A DNA stretch of 64,000 bases from Corylus avellana (GCF_901000735.1 NC_081551.1:14320906-14384905); one strand, 5' to 3'; shown: positions 36,201 through 47,991, numbered from the stretch's first letter. The notes: a model not told the origin generated them from the sequence alone. A program made the numbers and translations.

Positions 36201-39200
36201 ATGGCAGCTGAGCTTGTCAGTTCTGCAACAAGTGAGAAACTGGCTGAAATGGATTGGGCGAAGAACATTCAAATCTGTGAATTAGTTGCTCATGATCACA
36301 GGTATGATTCACTGAATCTTATCAGTTTTTCTTTCTTTCCCTTTTTTTTTTTAAAAGTGAATAGAAGGTTATATAGCTGGACGAAATTGTAGTTTTGTTT
36401 GCTGCCTGAATGTGGTCTTCTGTTGTTCAAGCTAGACTTGTGTTCCCCTGGGTCAAATTGAGCTGAGTTCGAGTTTTTCTCATCTTGTCCATCTTCAAGC
36501 TAGATGTGCACAATTTTCAACTTGTGAATACCATAAAATCTTGATGGAGCTCAACTATTTTCTCCCTGTTTTGGAGCTCAAATGATTGAGGGAATATTAT
36601 TTATTTATCCAATGTTGATATCCTGATAAAGAATTTAATTGGATTTTAGTTAAATCGAAACTATGCTAATTGAGTAGTGGCAGCTCTCTGGAAACCCAAA
36701 CTTCGCCTTTCCTCTGATATTTGTTACATGTCACCTGTTCATAAAATGTTTTTCTTAAAAATGTTTGGACAGATTTTTACGTTACAGCTGCATGATGCCT
36801 AACCCTTTTGTAACTAATTGTCTAGCTTGACATGGCCCCATCGTGGCTTTTAAGCTTATTGGCTTAAATCCAAGCTTGGCTTGATTTTGTTTCAACTCTA
36901 GCACAAATGACCTCATCAATGAAAGCAGCTTTCTTATCCAATTTCTAGTATGAGTTTCATCCATCTTTTGCTAAAAGTGTTCTTGGTTGTAATGCAGACA
37001 AGCTAAAGATGTTATTAAAGCCATCAAAAAACGACTGGGGAGTAAACACCCAAATACTCAGCTGTATGCCGTAATGGTGAGTTGGATGTTGGCTTTGGAA
37101 ATATTTGCTTGGTGTTACTCAATTGTCATTTGCATTTCATTGAACTTTCCGGCCAAAAAAAAAATCACTGTTTTGCTGCAATGGGTCGTCTGTTCTTAAC
37201 CTAAGATCCGATGATCAAATGACCTTGTAACTTGGGTCTATTTCTTTGCTTCTCTGCCTGTTTCATGGCTTGCTATTCAACCGTGCATTTATCTTTTGAT
37301 TTTGCAGCTGTTGGAGATGTTGATGAACAATATTGGAGAGCATATTCATAAGCAAGTGCTTGATAATGGGATTCTCCCTATTCTTGTGAAGATAGTGAAG
37401 AAAAAGGTGTAACTTTGCTCCCATGCAGAAAAGACTATTGGCTGATCTTATATATTTATTATTTAGATAGCTTACCTTCATTCAGCCATTTTTGATTGTT
37501 GCAGTCAGACGTGCCTGTAAGGGAGCGAATATTTCTTCTTCTAGATGCCACACAGACATCCCTTGGTGGTGCTTCTGGAAAGTTCCCCCAGTATTATGCT
37601 GCATATTATGACTTGGTGGTAGGTATAAAAATGCAGCATTGTAGCACCTTAGATTATAGCATTTAGCTGGGTCAGAATCCTGGCAATATTAGACAAAAAG
37701 AAAGTGGATCTTGTCTTTGTTGTGTGAAGCTGAAAGTATAGCGATAATAAAGATCTTGCTATTTCTTAGCACAATGACTAATATGTGTAGGGGATTACTG
37801 AATCATAGATATCTGAAGCTGAGATAAATATGTGTGACCATTCAATAATCTCATTCACTCTTTTGATAATTTCAAGTTATTAGTATATCATATGGAATAA
37901 AGTGAGTTTCTTTGACCATATAAAGATTCAGAATTTAATTGCATGGTTTGTGTGGATATTTATAACTAACTTTCGGACACATTCAAGTTTGTGTTTCACA
38001 TGATATGATAGTGGCCATCAGGCCATTTTACAAGTGTTGGTGCGGGTTGATGGTGTGGCGATGAAGGTGTATATGTTGTCCTAGTCAACAGGGATACTTG
38101 GTATATCAAGTGTATGTACTGAAATCCATAGTCAGAGATATCTAATCTTTTCCTCATTTTATGTGGGAAGATAATATCTTGATTATGTACGAATTTACTC
38201 ATGAGCAGTACTTAGAAGGACTTTTCAAGTTCAAAATTTAGAGGAATAGAAAGGATATGCATATTAAATCAAGAGTAAATGATTAAATTCCACTCTTCCT
38301 ATTTCATACACTTAGGAATTTGAAGTTTGTTTGGAGAAAGGGATGACCTAAACAGGTTTATGACTAAACATTTGGTCCTTCAGTTCTCACTCTTTATCCA
38401 CTTATTGGTGATTCTAGTTGTGTTAACTCTTCATTATTCGAACATCTGCCTCTGATTTGGATAATGTAATATATGGGTTATGTATTGAAGCAAAGGCAAG
38501 TATTAATCTTTAATAGTGTCTTCATATAGTCTGTTTCTTGGTGATAATGGTCAACAACTCTCAAGTCAATTGCTGTATCTTTGTGTTTCAGAATTCTTAT
38601 TTATATATTTTGGATGTTATGTTATTTTATGGTCATTTATTTTTATATGTCTTTCAGAGTGCAGGAGTACAGTTTCCTCAAAGGCCTCATGCTGTCCAAT
38701 CAAGTCATCCTACGGCAGAAGCGAATAAGAATGATTCACTTAATGGGGAACTAGCCTCCACTAGACATGAAGAGTTTGCTCAGCAAGCAGAGCCTCAAAT
38801 TGTTCCTGAGTCTAGGTATCTTTTGCTTAATTGACTTATTAAAGTACTTTGGCCTACTTTATGACCTTGGCACCGTATACAGATGTTCATGGTGTATGTC
38901 CCTGAGGATACATATTTTCAAAACATTTTGATCACCTGGCTTTGCCTATGTTATGGCCAAAGGTCATGTACAAGTTTCTGTTGTAATATTAACTTAAGAT
39001 CCTTTGGTTAGACCTCATTTGAGGTAAGTAGTCGTCACGTACCCCTTATTACTTCTACCTGTGGTTCAGGCAGTATAAAGAAAGAAAGTCATGAAAGTGA
39101 TCTGTAATATCCTAATGGTGAAATCTAAACCTCTAGCCTTTACATTGATTTGTTATGTTTAACTAATGCTGATGCTTTACTAAGTGGGAGGTAGTTATTA

Positions 39201-41481
39201 TGTTACCAATTCAGGAGTCCTCAATCTGCCTATAACATATTTTGCATAGTCTGTGATATTCATTCCTCAAAAGACATAAGCCTTTTCAATTATCAACATA
39301 ATATTCTGCCTGCAAAATAATACCATTTTCTAATTCTGTATCTATTCCATTCAGTATTATTCAGAAGGCCAGTAATGCATTGGAGGTTTTAAAGGAAGTC
39401 CTCGATGCTGTTGATACTCAACATCCTGAGGTATGATGGTGGCTATGATCCTGAATTTTTGGATTTGGCCTCGTAAAAACCAGAATTGCATTGATATGTT
39501 TCATCGCTAGATAAGATTGTTGTATTGATATCTTTCTTTATGCACCCCTTCATTATCACCCATCATAATGCTTGTCCAACTTGGATATAAATCTCATATA
39601 TGGTTTGCATTTTTTGGTGAGATTAATGACATCTAGCAAGAAATCTTATATCTATTTACTTGAAGCTTCTCGCTACTTGAAAGACAGAAAGTGAGTGATT
39701 GGTGGTAGACAGTTTTAGTGTTGGGTAGTGATTAGCCTTTTATTATAACGTTCTAATGCTTTCTACTTTATGTAGCTAATAGCCAAGAGCCTCATGAGCT
39801 TCTGTGCCATAAAAAACTTTGGAATCATGGGCTAATTTCATGGTTTGAATCAGAATTTTTGTAAGATTTTGAACCATATGTTGAACTTGTTTAATTCAGG
39901 ATTCTACATACCCTTTTATGGTTAAATGTGTATGAAGGCACTCTTGGTTTTGATGCCACTTGCCAAATATGTACCTTCTGTCAAAGTGAATCCAATGTTT
40001 GCAACATATTTGTATTGCATGTCACTTTGCTTATCTCTAATTCAATTGAATCAAATAATTAGGACTTACTTGAATTTCATGTCAGTTTGTTGATAAAATC
40101 TGTTGTCTTAATATATATATATGAAACCATAAATTAGCATGTCATGCCGAATGCCGTGTTATTTTTTTTTTTCAGGGAGCAAAGGACGAGTTTACACTTG
40201 ATCTTGTGGAACAATGTTCGTTTCAAAAGCAAAGAGTAATGCATCTTGTGATGACTTCTCGGTAATGGCTGCTTTCTGGATTCATTGTGCCACTAAGTAG
40301 TCAATTCGCCTTCTGCTTTACTATCTATCTATAGCTATTGAGCATGCTGCCCTTTCTGAAAATTTAAAATACATATGATGAAATGAAATCCTTTTGAGCC
40401 CTTTGACAAGGCAAGTAATCAAATATATAAAATTTATTCGACTATCAAAAGAAGCGTAATTAGATTTGTACTTTCACTATAGGGTAAAAGTTGACTTCCC
40501 CCCATCCCCCCAAAAACAAACCCTGGACTTCGGAAATTTGCATGATTGAGTTGCATTTTAATATTGATATTACCATCATATCAAATGGCTGAATTCTTTA
40601 AGTGGCTTTCCTGGGATCTAGAGATGTTCGCCGGAAAACTGGCTAGTTTATTTGATAGAAATACATAGATGTATCTTGTGCTCTCATAAGTGTTTTACAT
40701 GGATCTTGCAGTTTCAATTGATTCCTCCTATCTTATTTACACAGGGATGAGAAGGTGGTTTCTCGAGCAATTGAATTAAATGAGCAACTCCAGAAAGTTC
40801 TTGCAAGACATGATGCCCTCATTTCAGGTAGGTCTACATCAATTGCAAATCATTTAAGCATTGATGAAACGGAGGAGGAAGAGGAGGCCGAACAGCTTTT
40901 CCGAAGGTATGTCATCTATGTTGGGCTATGCTTTTTCTTGAACTTTAGGGTACCTTTCCTGGCTTTAATGGGCCTCAAATATCCCTTATCTAAAGATAAT
41001 TCCCTTCTTTCATGATTTCAACTGCTCTTTCTTGACTGCAAAACTGGACAGATTACGAAAAGGAAAAGCTTGTGTGAGACCTGAAGATGAAGAGCAGTCT
41101 GTGGAGCACCCCCACTTGGGGTTGCTTGGATCGACCATTGCAGCTGAAAGGCTGAACCGTCCACTTATACGGCCAGTAATTTCGGAGCAATCAAACGAAT
41201 GGAGTGCACATCCTCCACCTGTTGCAAGGTCACCTCCACCAAGACACGTTGAGAGAGAGCCGCCGCCTATTGCAATTCCACCACCACCTGCCAAACAAAA
41301 CGAGACGGATCTTCCACCCGTTGCAATTCCACCCCCACCGGCAAAACATTATGAGAGGGAGAGGTTCTTTCAGGAAAAGAAGGTGGATGGTTCTGGTCTG
41401 AGTGGCCATGTGAGAGGCCTCTCATTAGACAGTCGCAGGACCGGTAGCTCACGCAGTGGAAGCACAGATTTTAGTGACTGA
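36201..41481 (+). CDS. TOL5: TOM1-like protein (VHS and GAT domains), 434 aa
   Basis: Nine coding exons: 36201-36301, 36998-37076, 37308-37406, 37505-37618, 38658-38815, 39355-39430, 40176-40261, 40745-40906 and 41052-41481. All are GT-AG and in phase (1305 nt). Residues 1-135 form a VHS domain ([48 protein letters not shown]). About 184-275 form a GAT domain ([40 protein letters not shown]). An acidic stretch ([14 protein letters not shown]) and a proline-rich tail with [13 protein letters not shown] repeats follow. TOM1-like proteins bind ubiquitinated cargo at endosomes and act early in ESCRT-dependent sorting to the vacuole. The [15 protein letters not shown] start and exon layout match Arabidopsis TOL5 (At5g63640) from memory. 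ATG 36201 gives the conserved N-terminus. Confidence 0.93.
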
Positions 41482-42118
41482 CTGCGCACTAAAAGGGCTC
41501 TTTTTTTTTTTTTTTCCCTCTATTTGTTGTTTTATGAGTTTGTGTTTTTAGTTTATATATGTTAGTGGTTTCTGATTTGCTAGTGCTGATGGGTGTTATA
41601 GAAAGATGTAGGATATAAGTACTGACGATTTATGATACATTTAACATAAAAAGGGTTTTTTTTTTTTTTTTTTTTAATGATCTCGTGCTTGACCTGGAGT
41701 AATCAAATTGGGCAGGGGGTGGGGCTGCTTTAAAGAAGCTTTTTGATAGATCCTTCTCAATTTATTTGGTCCATATTAGCCCTCCCTTTTGTATAGGTTT
41801 GACTGCTTTTTGTGAGATTTTGATGATGTTTCTGTATGAAAATGGATTAAATGAAGAAAGGTCGAAGATGACAATGGCTGAATAATACCGATATTGAAAG
41901 ACGAGCTGGTCAGAGATGCTCGGTCTCCGCGGTTACAGGGCGTACTTTTCTACCCGTTGTGAGCCAGAGCCGCTACACGTGAAACGCAAGCTGAAAAGCT
42001 TTACAAAACGCATAGACACCCAACATAAAACGCAAAAATAAAGAAAAAGCAAAGCCTGCCCCCGTCAGCTTTCTTGCACCTTCCTCTCCCATCTCCTGTG
42101 TCACCAATTACCTGCAGA
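41482..42118. other. Intergenic between the TOM1-like gene and the UGT locus
   Basis: About 640 bp, containing the 3' UTR region of the TOM1-like gene (T-tracts at 41500-41515 and 41656-41674) and the upstream region of the glycosyltransferase. No gene. Confidence 0.5.
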
Positions 42119-42136
42119 GGTATATATATATATACC
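42119..42136 (+). promoter_or_regulatory. TATA-box region of UGT copy A
   Basis: GGTATATATATATATACCC lies about 80 bp before the start codon at 42211, with a CT-rich leader between. A good position for a plant TATA box. Confidence 0.5.
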
Positions 42137-42817
42137 CATGTCATTCGTGAAGCACCCATAACATCTTTCTCTTCCAATCTCTCTCTATCTCTCACACAAA
42201 CACACACACAATGAAGGAAACCATAGTGTTGTATCCGTCTGCTTCCTCACACCACATGGTCTCCCTAGTAGAACTAGGAAAGCTAATCATTCAACACCAC
42301 CCCCACTTGACCATAACAATCCTAGTCTCAACCATCCCTTCCGAAGCATCCGCCACTTCCTCATACATCGACCACCTCTCCAAAACCAATCTCCCCATCT
42401 CCTTCCACTCCCTCCCCTCAATCCACCTCCCCCCACCCCAACACTCTCACGACATCCAAGCCCAAATAGTCAACGCCTCCAAGCTCATCCTCCTCACCGC
42501 CCCCCACGTCGTCGACTCCCTCCGAACCATCTCTCTGTCCTCCTCTGTTCTCGCCCTCATAACCTCGGTTGTCCACCCCTACTCCGATGACACCCTCAAC
42601 ATCCCAACTTACTACTACTGCACCTCTTGTGCTTCTACTCTTGCCCTTTTTCTCTACTTGCCAACCCTCCATGGTCAAACCACCAAAAGCTTCAAGGATC
42701 TCGGCAGCACTCTGTTGCACATTCCTGGACTACCACCCATCAAAGCTTCCGACATGCCTCAGCCTCTTCTCCAACGGGACGACCCCACTTACCATTTCTT
42801 CCTTAACAATGCCTCTT

Positions 42818-42917
42818 NNNNNNNNNNNNNNNNNNNNNNNNNNNNNNNNNNNNNNNNNNNNNNNNNNNNNNNNNNNNNNNNNNNNNNNNNNNNNNNNNNN
42901 NNNNNNNNNNNNNNNNN
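42818..42917. other. Assembly gap (100 N)
   Basis: Exactly 100 N, the usual placeholder for a gap of unknown size. It hides the 5' LTR and 5' part of the element inserted in the UGT gene: the left flank stops 7 bases short of the predicted insertion point. Confidence 0.98.
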
Positions 42918-44111
42918 AAGAAGGGGCAACCGCTTTGCACATCTGGAGGACGTGTATGAACGTAAGGAAGCAGTCGGTGAAACACGTACGGAGGAGCAAT
43001 GGCAACGCATGGTGGATGAGGTGGAGATGCTGCAGAAAATATTAAAGGCGAATCAAGCGGCGATTCGTTGGCAACGCATGGTGGATGAGCTGGAACTACT
43101 ACAGAAAGAAATAGAGATCTTCACAACTCGAGTTGACAACCGGGGTAGCCCTAAAGTTTGTCACCATCGAATGAATCAACGCTTTGTGGATGAGGATAAT
43201 GTGGTTGTCGGTCATAGGGCGTATTCTGAAAAACGGAGAGCACGATTTGAGACGGAGATGCCGCGACAAGCCAACTTGACCATTATTCGCGAGCCTCAAA
43301 TCTATCAACCAAATCCATATTCTGTGGAGGAGGAAAAAGAATCTGTGGATGAAGAGTTTGAGGAGTCCGAATTCATTGATGAAGAGTTTAGACATGAAGA
43401 TGTTGTAGATCCTGCGCAAGGATTTGTGGATTGGGATTCCCCACCAACCTATGATGACGATGTCAATGAGGAAGAACCGAGTGAAGGACCTTTGGCATTC
43501 GACCTAGAGGACGAGCACGAAGAAGATGGATTTTCTCCCATGCTTGACGGCCTCTACCCCGAAAAAGATGACCAAGAGGAAGAGTATAAAGAAGATGGTT
43601 TTTCTCCCATGTTTGGCGGCCTCTACCCCGAAGATGATCAATTGGAAGAGGAAGAGCCCACGAGTGACATCGACAATTATGAAGAGGTTGATAAAGTCTT
43701 TTCAGGTGAAGTGCCTAATTATAATGATGAAGAGGGTTATGTTGATTTTATTGGTGTTGAAAATATTTTAAATTCTCCTAACAACAATTGTGATGAGTTC
43801 TATGCGGATGAAGATAATTATATGTTCACAAGGGAAACAACGGTTGACCCGTCCTTGAGTATCTTCATGGCACGTGAAAGGGAGAAGGAACGAGAAAAGA
43901 ACGGCAAATCTGAAGTATTGCCAAGTGGTGTGTGGGGCTTTCATGACAACCATCAAAGTATTTCGATGATGAGAAGCGTCACATTTATTTTGGGGTGTTG
44001 CCTTGTTGTGATCTTGAGGAACGGAGAATGGAACGAATTAACAGGGCACCCGAAGGACCGTGGAAAAGACAGTCCGAATTCGAGGGCGAATTCTCTCCAA
44101 CCTCGGGAGGA
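42918..44111 (+). CDS. Acidic repeat ORF of the inserted element (partial)
   Basis: An open frame of about 400 codons starting inside the gap. Near its start QRMVDEVEMLQK and QRMVDELELLQK are a tandem repeat in a predicted coiled coil. Further on, EEDGFSPMLDGLYPE and KEDGFSPMFGGLYPE form a second tandem repeat (about 43519-43632) in a Glu/Asp-rich region. A basic [12 protein letters not shown] block follows (about 43873-43910). Near the end, PREDD (about 44101-44115) resembles the stretch that precedes the 3' LTR in many plant Gypsy elements. No RT, integrase or protease signature. The exact stop is uncertain because the frame reads on into the LTR. Confidence 0.55.
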
Positions 44112-44554
44112 TGATGTAGATTGGAATTCAAGGCTTATCTTATCTTATCTTATCTTATCTTTTAGTCTTTTATTAGGTTTTTTTATTAGTCGTTTATTAT
44201 ATCTTATCTTTCAGTCTTTATTTGAATTAGGTTTCTTTGTTAGTCTTTTATTTGGTTTAGTTGTCTTTCGTAGACTTCTAAATTAACTTTATTTCATTGT
44301 TATTTTAGGACTAGGAGTCTTGGGCTATAAATATATGCTTATAGCCTTTAACAATTCAGTTTATGATTATTATTGATTTTGTTTAATAAGAATTACTTAG
44401 AGTTGAGTTTCTTTGTGTTTTTCCTTAAACCATAGATAGAATCTATAGTTTTTAAGAAGATTTCTTTGATTCTTGTGATAGTCTCACAATCTTAGAAATA
44501 TTTATCCCTTCTACTTGCTGTTTTTCTTGTTCACCACAATCCTACGCTGCATCA
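44112..44554 (+). repeat. 3' LTR of the inserted element
   Basis: 443 bp with inverted ends TGATGTAG and CTGCATCA. It follows a purine-rich CTCGGGAGGA tract and contains a (CTTAT)n run at 44136-44160 and an AAATATA TATA-like element near 44330. Confidence 0.75.
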
Positions 44555-45520
44555 CCTACCCAAATCAAAGGGGTTCATAGTAAACACGTTTGACTCACTT
44601 GAGCCACTTGCAATCAAAGCCATAGCCGATGGTGCTTGCGTTCCAAACGGTCTAATTCCGCCGGTGTACCCTATTGGGCCGCTGATCACAGATGCCAAAG
44701 ATAGAGCCAGCGCCAGCAGCTCAAGCGATGCATCGTCGGAATGTTTAGATTGGTTAGATACACAGCCGAGCAGAAGCGTTGTGTTCTTGTGCTTTGGTAG
44801 AAAAGGCACGTTTTCTGAAGAGCAACATGAAAAGATTGCAATTGGGTTGGAGAGAAGCAACCAAAGATTCTTGTGGGTGGTGAAGAGTCCACAGGGTTCA
44901 ACAACTACAGAACCAAACTTGGAGGTGATATTGCCAAAAGGGTTTTTGGAGAGGACAAAAGAAAGGGGTCTGGTGGTGAAGTCTTGGGCTCCACAGAGTG
45001 AAATTCTGAGCCATGAAGCGGTAGGCGGTTTCGTGACGCACTGCGGGTGGAACTCGGTGCTAGAAGCGGTGAGTCACGGCGTGGCGATGGTGGCGTGGCC
45101 ATTGTATGCTGAGCAGCACGCGAATGCTGTGGTTTTGGTGGAGGAAATGAAGCTGGCAATACCCATTAACATGGCAACATCTTCTGAGGAGGAGGTGAGT
45201 TCAGAGGAGGTGGAAACGAGCGTGAGAAAGCTGATGGAATTGGAGGAAGGAAAAATTCTCAGAAAGCGAAGTCTTGATATGAGAGCGATGGCAAGGGCGG
45301 CTTGGACCAGTGGTGGGACTTCCTTCGCTGCCTTTTCCAACTTGGTGGCTTCTTGGAAGCTAGGATGATAATTTGCTTCAATTTTCATGCAATTTTTTGA
45401 CTAGTAATAATTGGACCAGTGTAGTGGGCTGGTCTAATGAACCTATTACCAAAAGTTGTATGTCTTTGTTTGTGGGTTCTCGAATAAATATTGAATTTCC
45501 TTTATATATATATATATTGG

Positions 45521-45808
45521 AAACTTTATTTTAGACTCATGAACTACCATGCGGTTAGACGTACTTTCCGAACTTTGAAACCTTTCAATTTGGACCTTTA
45601 AACTTTCATTTACAATTAATTTGAACCCCTCCGCCAATTTATAAAAAAGTCAGGGGTATAAACGTCATTATATCACTTTTAATGTTTAAAATTTAACGGA
45701 AGGGTTCAAATTGATTATAATTAAAAGTTCAGAGGTATAAATTGAAAAGTTTCAAAGTTCAGGGGTATGTCAAATCACGTAAAGTTCATGGGTCTAAAGT
45801 GAAGTTTT
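45521..45808. mobile_element. Foldback MITE downstream of UGT copy A
   Basis: The ends AACTTTATTTTAGACTCATGAAC and, reverse-complemented, AACTTCACTTTAGACCCATGAAC are inverted repeats, with arms continuing (CTTTGAAACCTTTCAATTT against its complement). The same element is present at 53734-54019 in copy B. A (TA)n run just before it is longer in copy B. Confidence 0.7.
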
Positions 45809-45955
45809 TTTTTTTTTTTTTCTTTAAAAAATTATTTTCACTAAAACCTTACTCAATGTTATTTTATAAGAAAATATAGACCAAGTCGATTAAATTAAAC
45901 TGTTCTATGTTATCTTATTATGGATTATAGTTGTTTAATTGTATTATGGTGTACA

Positions 45956-46219
45956 CTACTTAGTAGTTATCACACAAACATCGGAATCAGGTATAATTTG
46001 CTGTCCCAATTGCATGTAATTCACACAGCCTCCGTAAAGAGTGTAGGTGCAGGGCTTGCCCGCCCAGACCTCTTTGTGGGATTGCTCGAAACCAATGCCA
46101 TTCGCTGCCAAATCCGTACATAAGTACATCATCACTATAGATGTTTCGGATTTGCATCTTTTCTCTTTATTAACTGAAAAATTCCTATGTAACACCCCTT
46201 GATAGAAAAGCCCAAGCAT
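45956..46219 (-). CDS. Unrecognised 87-aa cysteine-containing ORF, copy A
   Basis: Intact ATG-to-stop frame, tail-to-tail with the UGT gene and identical to the copy at 53322-53585. Five cysteines lie in the last 66 residues (around KRCKSE, YLCTD, GKPCTY, GGCVNY, SDVCVI). A TTTTTCAG acceptor-like site lies just before the codon for Asn17, so this could be the last exon of a larger gene or a remnant of one. I do not recognise the family and see no signal peptide. Confidence 0.35.
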   Translation of the reverse strand: MLGLFYQGVLHRNFSVNKEKRCKSETSIVMMYLCTDLAANGIGFEQSHKEVWAGKPCTYTLYGGCVNYMQLGQQIIPDSDVCVITTK

Positions 46220-47030
46220 GGAACCAATTAATCTAATACTCTGAGCATGGTCAAGATTGGGGTAGTTTGCTTAGAACATGTATGGGTTTGCATTTCAAAG
46301 CATCAAACGTTCTTTTAAGTTCTAAAAAGCACTTTCAAGAAAAAAAGTGATCGTTTGAATTTCTTCTAACAGAGCACTTTTTCCCCTTCCAAACGCTAAA
46401 AAATGTGTTTAATTTAAAGCTCAAATTTCTTCTAACAAAGACCTTATTGAGATTTGTGTGCAAAGATATCACTAGTCTTTATTATTTTTATTATTTAATT
46501 GTTCTAGTTTGGCTTTAGCTTCCTTTTTTTTTTTTTTTCCCAAACAGTGTACGACTTCACTGAATAAACTTTCCAAGCTAGTTAAACAATTAGAAAGAAA
46601 ACAAAGAGGAAATAGAGTATATGATGCATCTCCAAAAGAATAGTTAAATTCTTAATAATAGTTAAATTTGACTATTATAAGTGTTTTTTTCTCTCTAGCA
46701 GAACATGCAACTTAACTTTTTTTCATTTATTGTGAACAGTAAATAAGCTAATCTCAATTTATTCACTATTCATACTATAAACTTTGTTTATTATTTGTTC
46801 TCTCTCACTTTCTTTATTTTACTCTCTCTCCTCCTCTTTCTTTCACACTCTTTTGCATACAAAATAATATTTAAAGAAAATAAAGAGTAAAATAGAGAAT
46901 TTGTTGGAGTGTGTATGAAAAAATAAGTAATTAAAGTAAAAATTTATACTTTTTCGATAGTTATTTTGCATACTTTTACTGAAGAAACTTCAAGATCAGG
47001 ACAACCAAATCTTTTTAAAGAATTTGTGAG
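46220..47030. other. AT-rich spacer of copy A
   Basis: No gene. Contains a MITE-like stretch from about 46623 (GATGCATCTCCAAAAGAATAG) to about 47000. Mirrored in copy B at 52500-53320. Confidence 0.45.
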
Positions 47031-47429
47031 CAAGGACGGAGCCAGAAAATTTTATGGAAGGGGGCCAGCCAAATTTTTTTTTTTCGGTTCTTTAGAATTT
47101 TTTTATTAAAAAAATTATTTTGGTTGTTTTTTATGAACTAAAGACTACTGTAAGGGCCAAAAAAAGTGGACATTTAAATTTAAGGGCCAAAAATAAAAAA
47201 AACTTAGTGGGTATGGGCCAACAAAATTAAAAATAGGGCTAAAAATTTTTATTGAATATGGCCAAAAAATTTAAAAGTAGGGCCAATTTTTTTTTTTTTT
47301 TGGAAGGGGCCAAATGACTAAAATTAAAACTTTAATTTTACTTTTTTACTTTTTATTTTTTATTTTTTTAACTTATAATTTTTTTTTCCTTATTTTGGGG
47401 GGGGGGGACCATCCCTCCCTCCGTCTCTG
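47031..47429. mobile_element. hAT-type MITE, present only in copy A
   Basis: 399 bp with ends CAAGGACGGAGCCAG and, reverse-complemented, CAGAGACGGAGGGAG. An exact 8-bp target duplication TTTGTGAG lies at 47023-47030 and 47430-47437, as expected for hAT elements. Copy B (near 52490) has a single TTTGTGAG with nothing inserted, a clean empty site. Confidence 0.9.
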
Positions 47430-47437
47430 TTTGTGAG

Positions 47438-47991
47438 GGACATGATAATTTTTACAGCAAGTTGCATAAAAAAAAAAAAAAAAAAAATTATAATGGTAGT
47501 GTCAAACACTATTCAATAAAAAAAAAAAAAAAATACCATTTCATGCCATTGAAAAATAAGCCCAGCTAGAGTACAAAACAAGCCAACTATTCACTCCATT
47601 TCCTACAACTTAAAAAGTTCTGTACTTTTAATTGGCTTCCTCAATTATTGCGTGTGCTGAAAGAAGGATTACAATATCTTTTATCACAAAATGTAACATT
47701 AATTAATAATACTTGTTAACCGTTTGGAGAGAATATTTCTTGTGGTTTTCCTATTTTTGTGGTATTCATGTCGATATGATCTCTTGCATTCTCTCAATTG
47801 ATTCCTTTAAACAAACTTTTAATTTTTAATAGTGTTGTTAACAAACATTTTTTTATAAAAAAAAAAAAAAAAAAAATCTATCAACTTATTTATTGTATGA
47901 CAAACATGAGTAAAAAATGTCAAAGCAACTTTGCTGTTACTATGCAGAAACTCAAGATACTCAGATAAAGAAAATAGTTTTGACCGAAAAA
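47438..47991. other. AT-rich spacer, end of the inverted repeat
   Basis: Poly(A) tracts at about 47469-47487, 47518-47533 and 47859-47876. Similarity to copy B ends near 47885. No gene. Confidence 0.5.

Larger units (their letters stand above)
42918..44554 (+). mobile_element. LTR retrotransposon inserted in UGT copy A (3' part)
   Basis: The visible part runs from the gap to 44554, where UGT sequence resumes with CCTACCCAAATC. The 3' LTR is 44112-44554. Upstream is an open frame that is not pol. It begins RGNRFAHLEDVYERKEA, resembling the N-terminal gag region of some plant Gypsy elements, and becomes very acidic. So it is probably a non-autonomous (LARD or TR-GAG-like) element. Target duplication should be CCTAC; the second copy is at 44555-44559 and the first falls in the gap. 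Copy B has the empty site. Confidence 0.8.
42211..45368 (+). pseudogene. UDP-glycosyltransferase copy A, split by an LTR retrotransposon
   Basis: A UGT88-like family-1 glycosyltransferase in two pieces: 42211-42817 (residues 1-202, up to the N gap) and 44555-45368 (C-terminal part with stop). Between them lie the gap and an LTR element. The C-terminal piece has a full 44-residue PSPG box starting [20 protein letters not shown] and ending WPLYAEQ; the final Gln is typical of UDP-glucose users. His15 is at the usual catalytic position (sequence SHHMVS instead of GHIVS), but the Asp that normally follows near residue 118 reads Thr (LITSVV). Apparently intronless. The continuous open frame across 42211-44286 is an accident of the N run and the inserted element. 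Not functional in this form. Confidence 0.9.

Noticed and set aside
42211..44286. A 691-codon open frame starting with UGT sequence
   Set aside because: It runs through 100 N and then into retroelement sequence. It is an accidental fusion of two unrelated pieces, not a protein.
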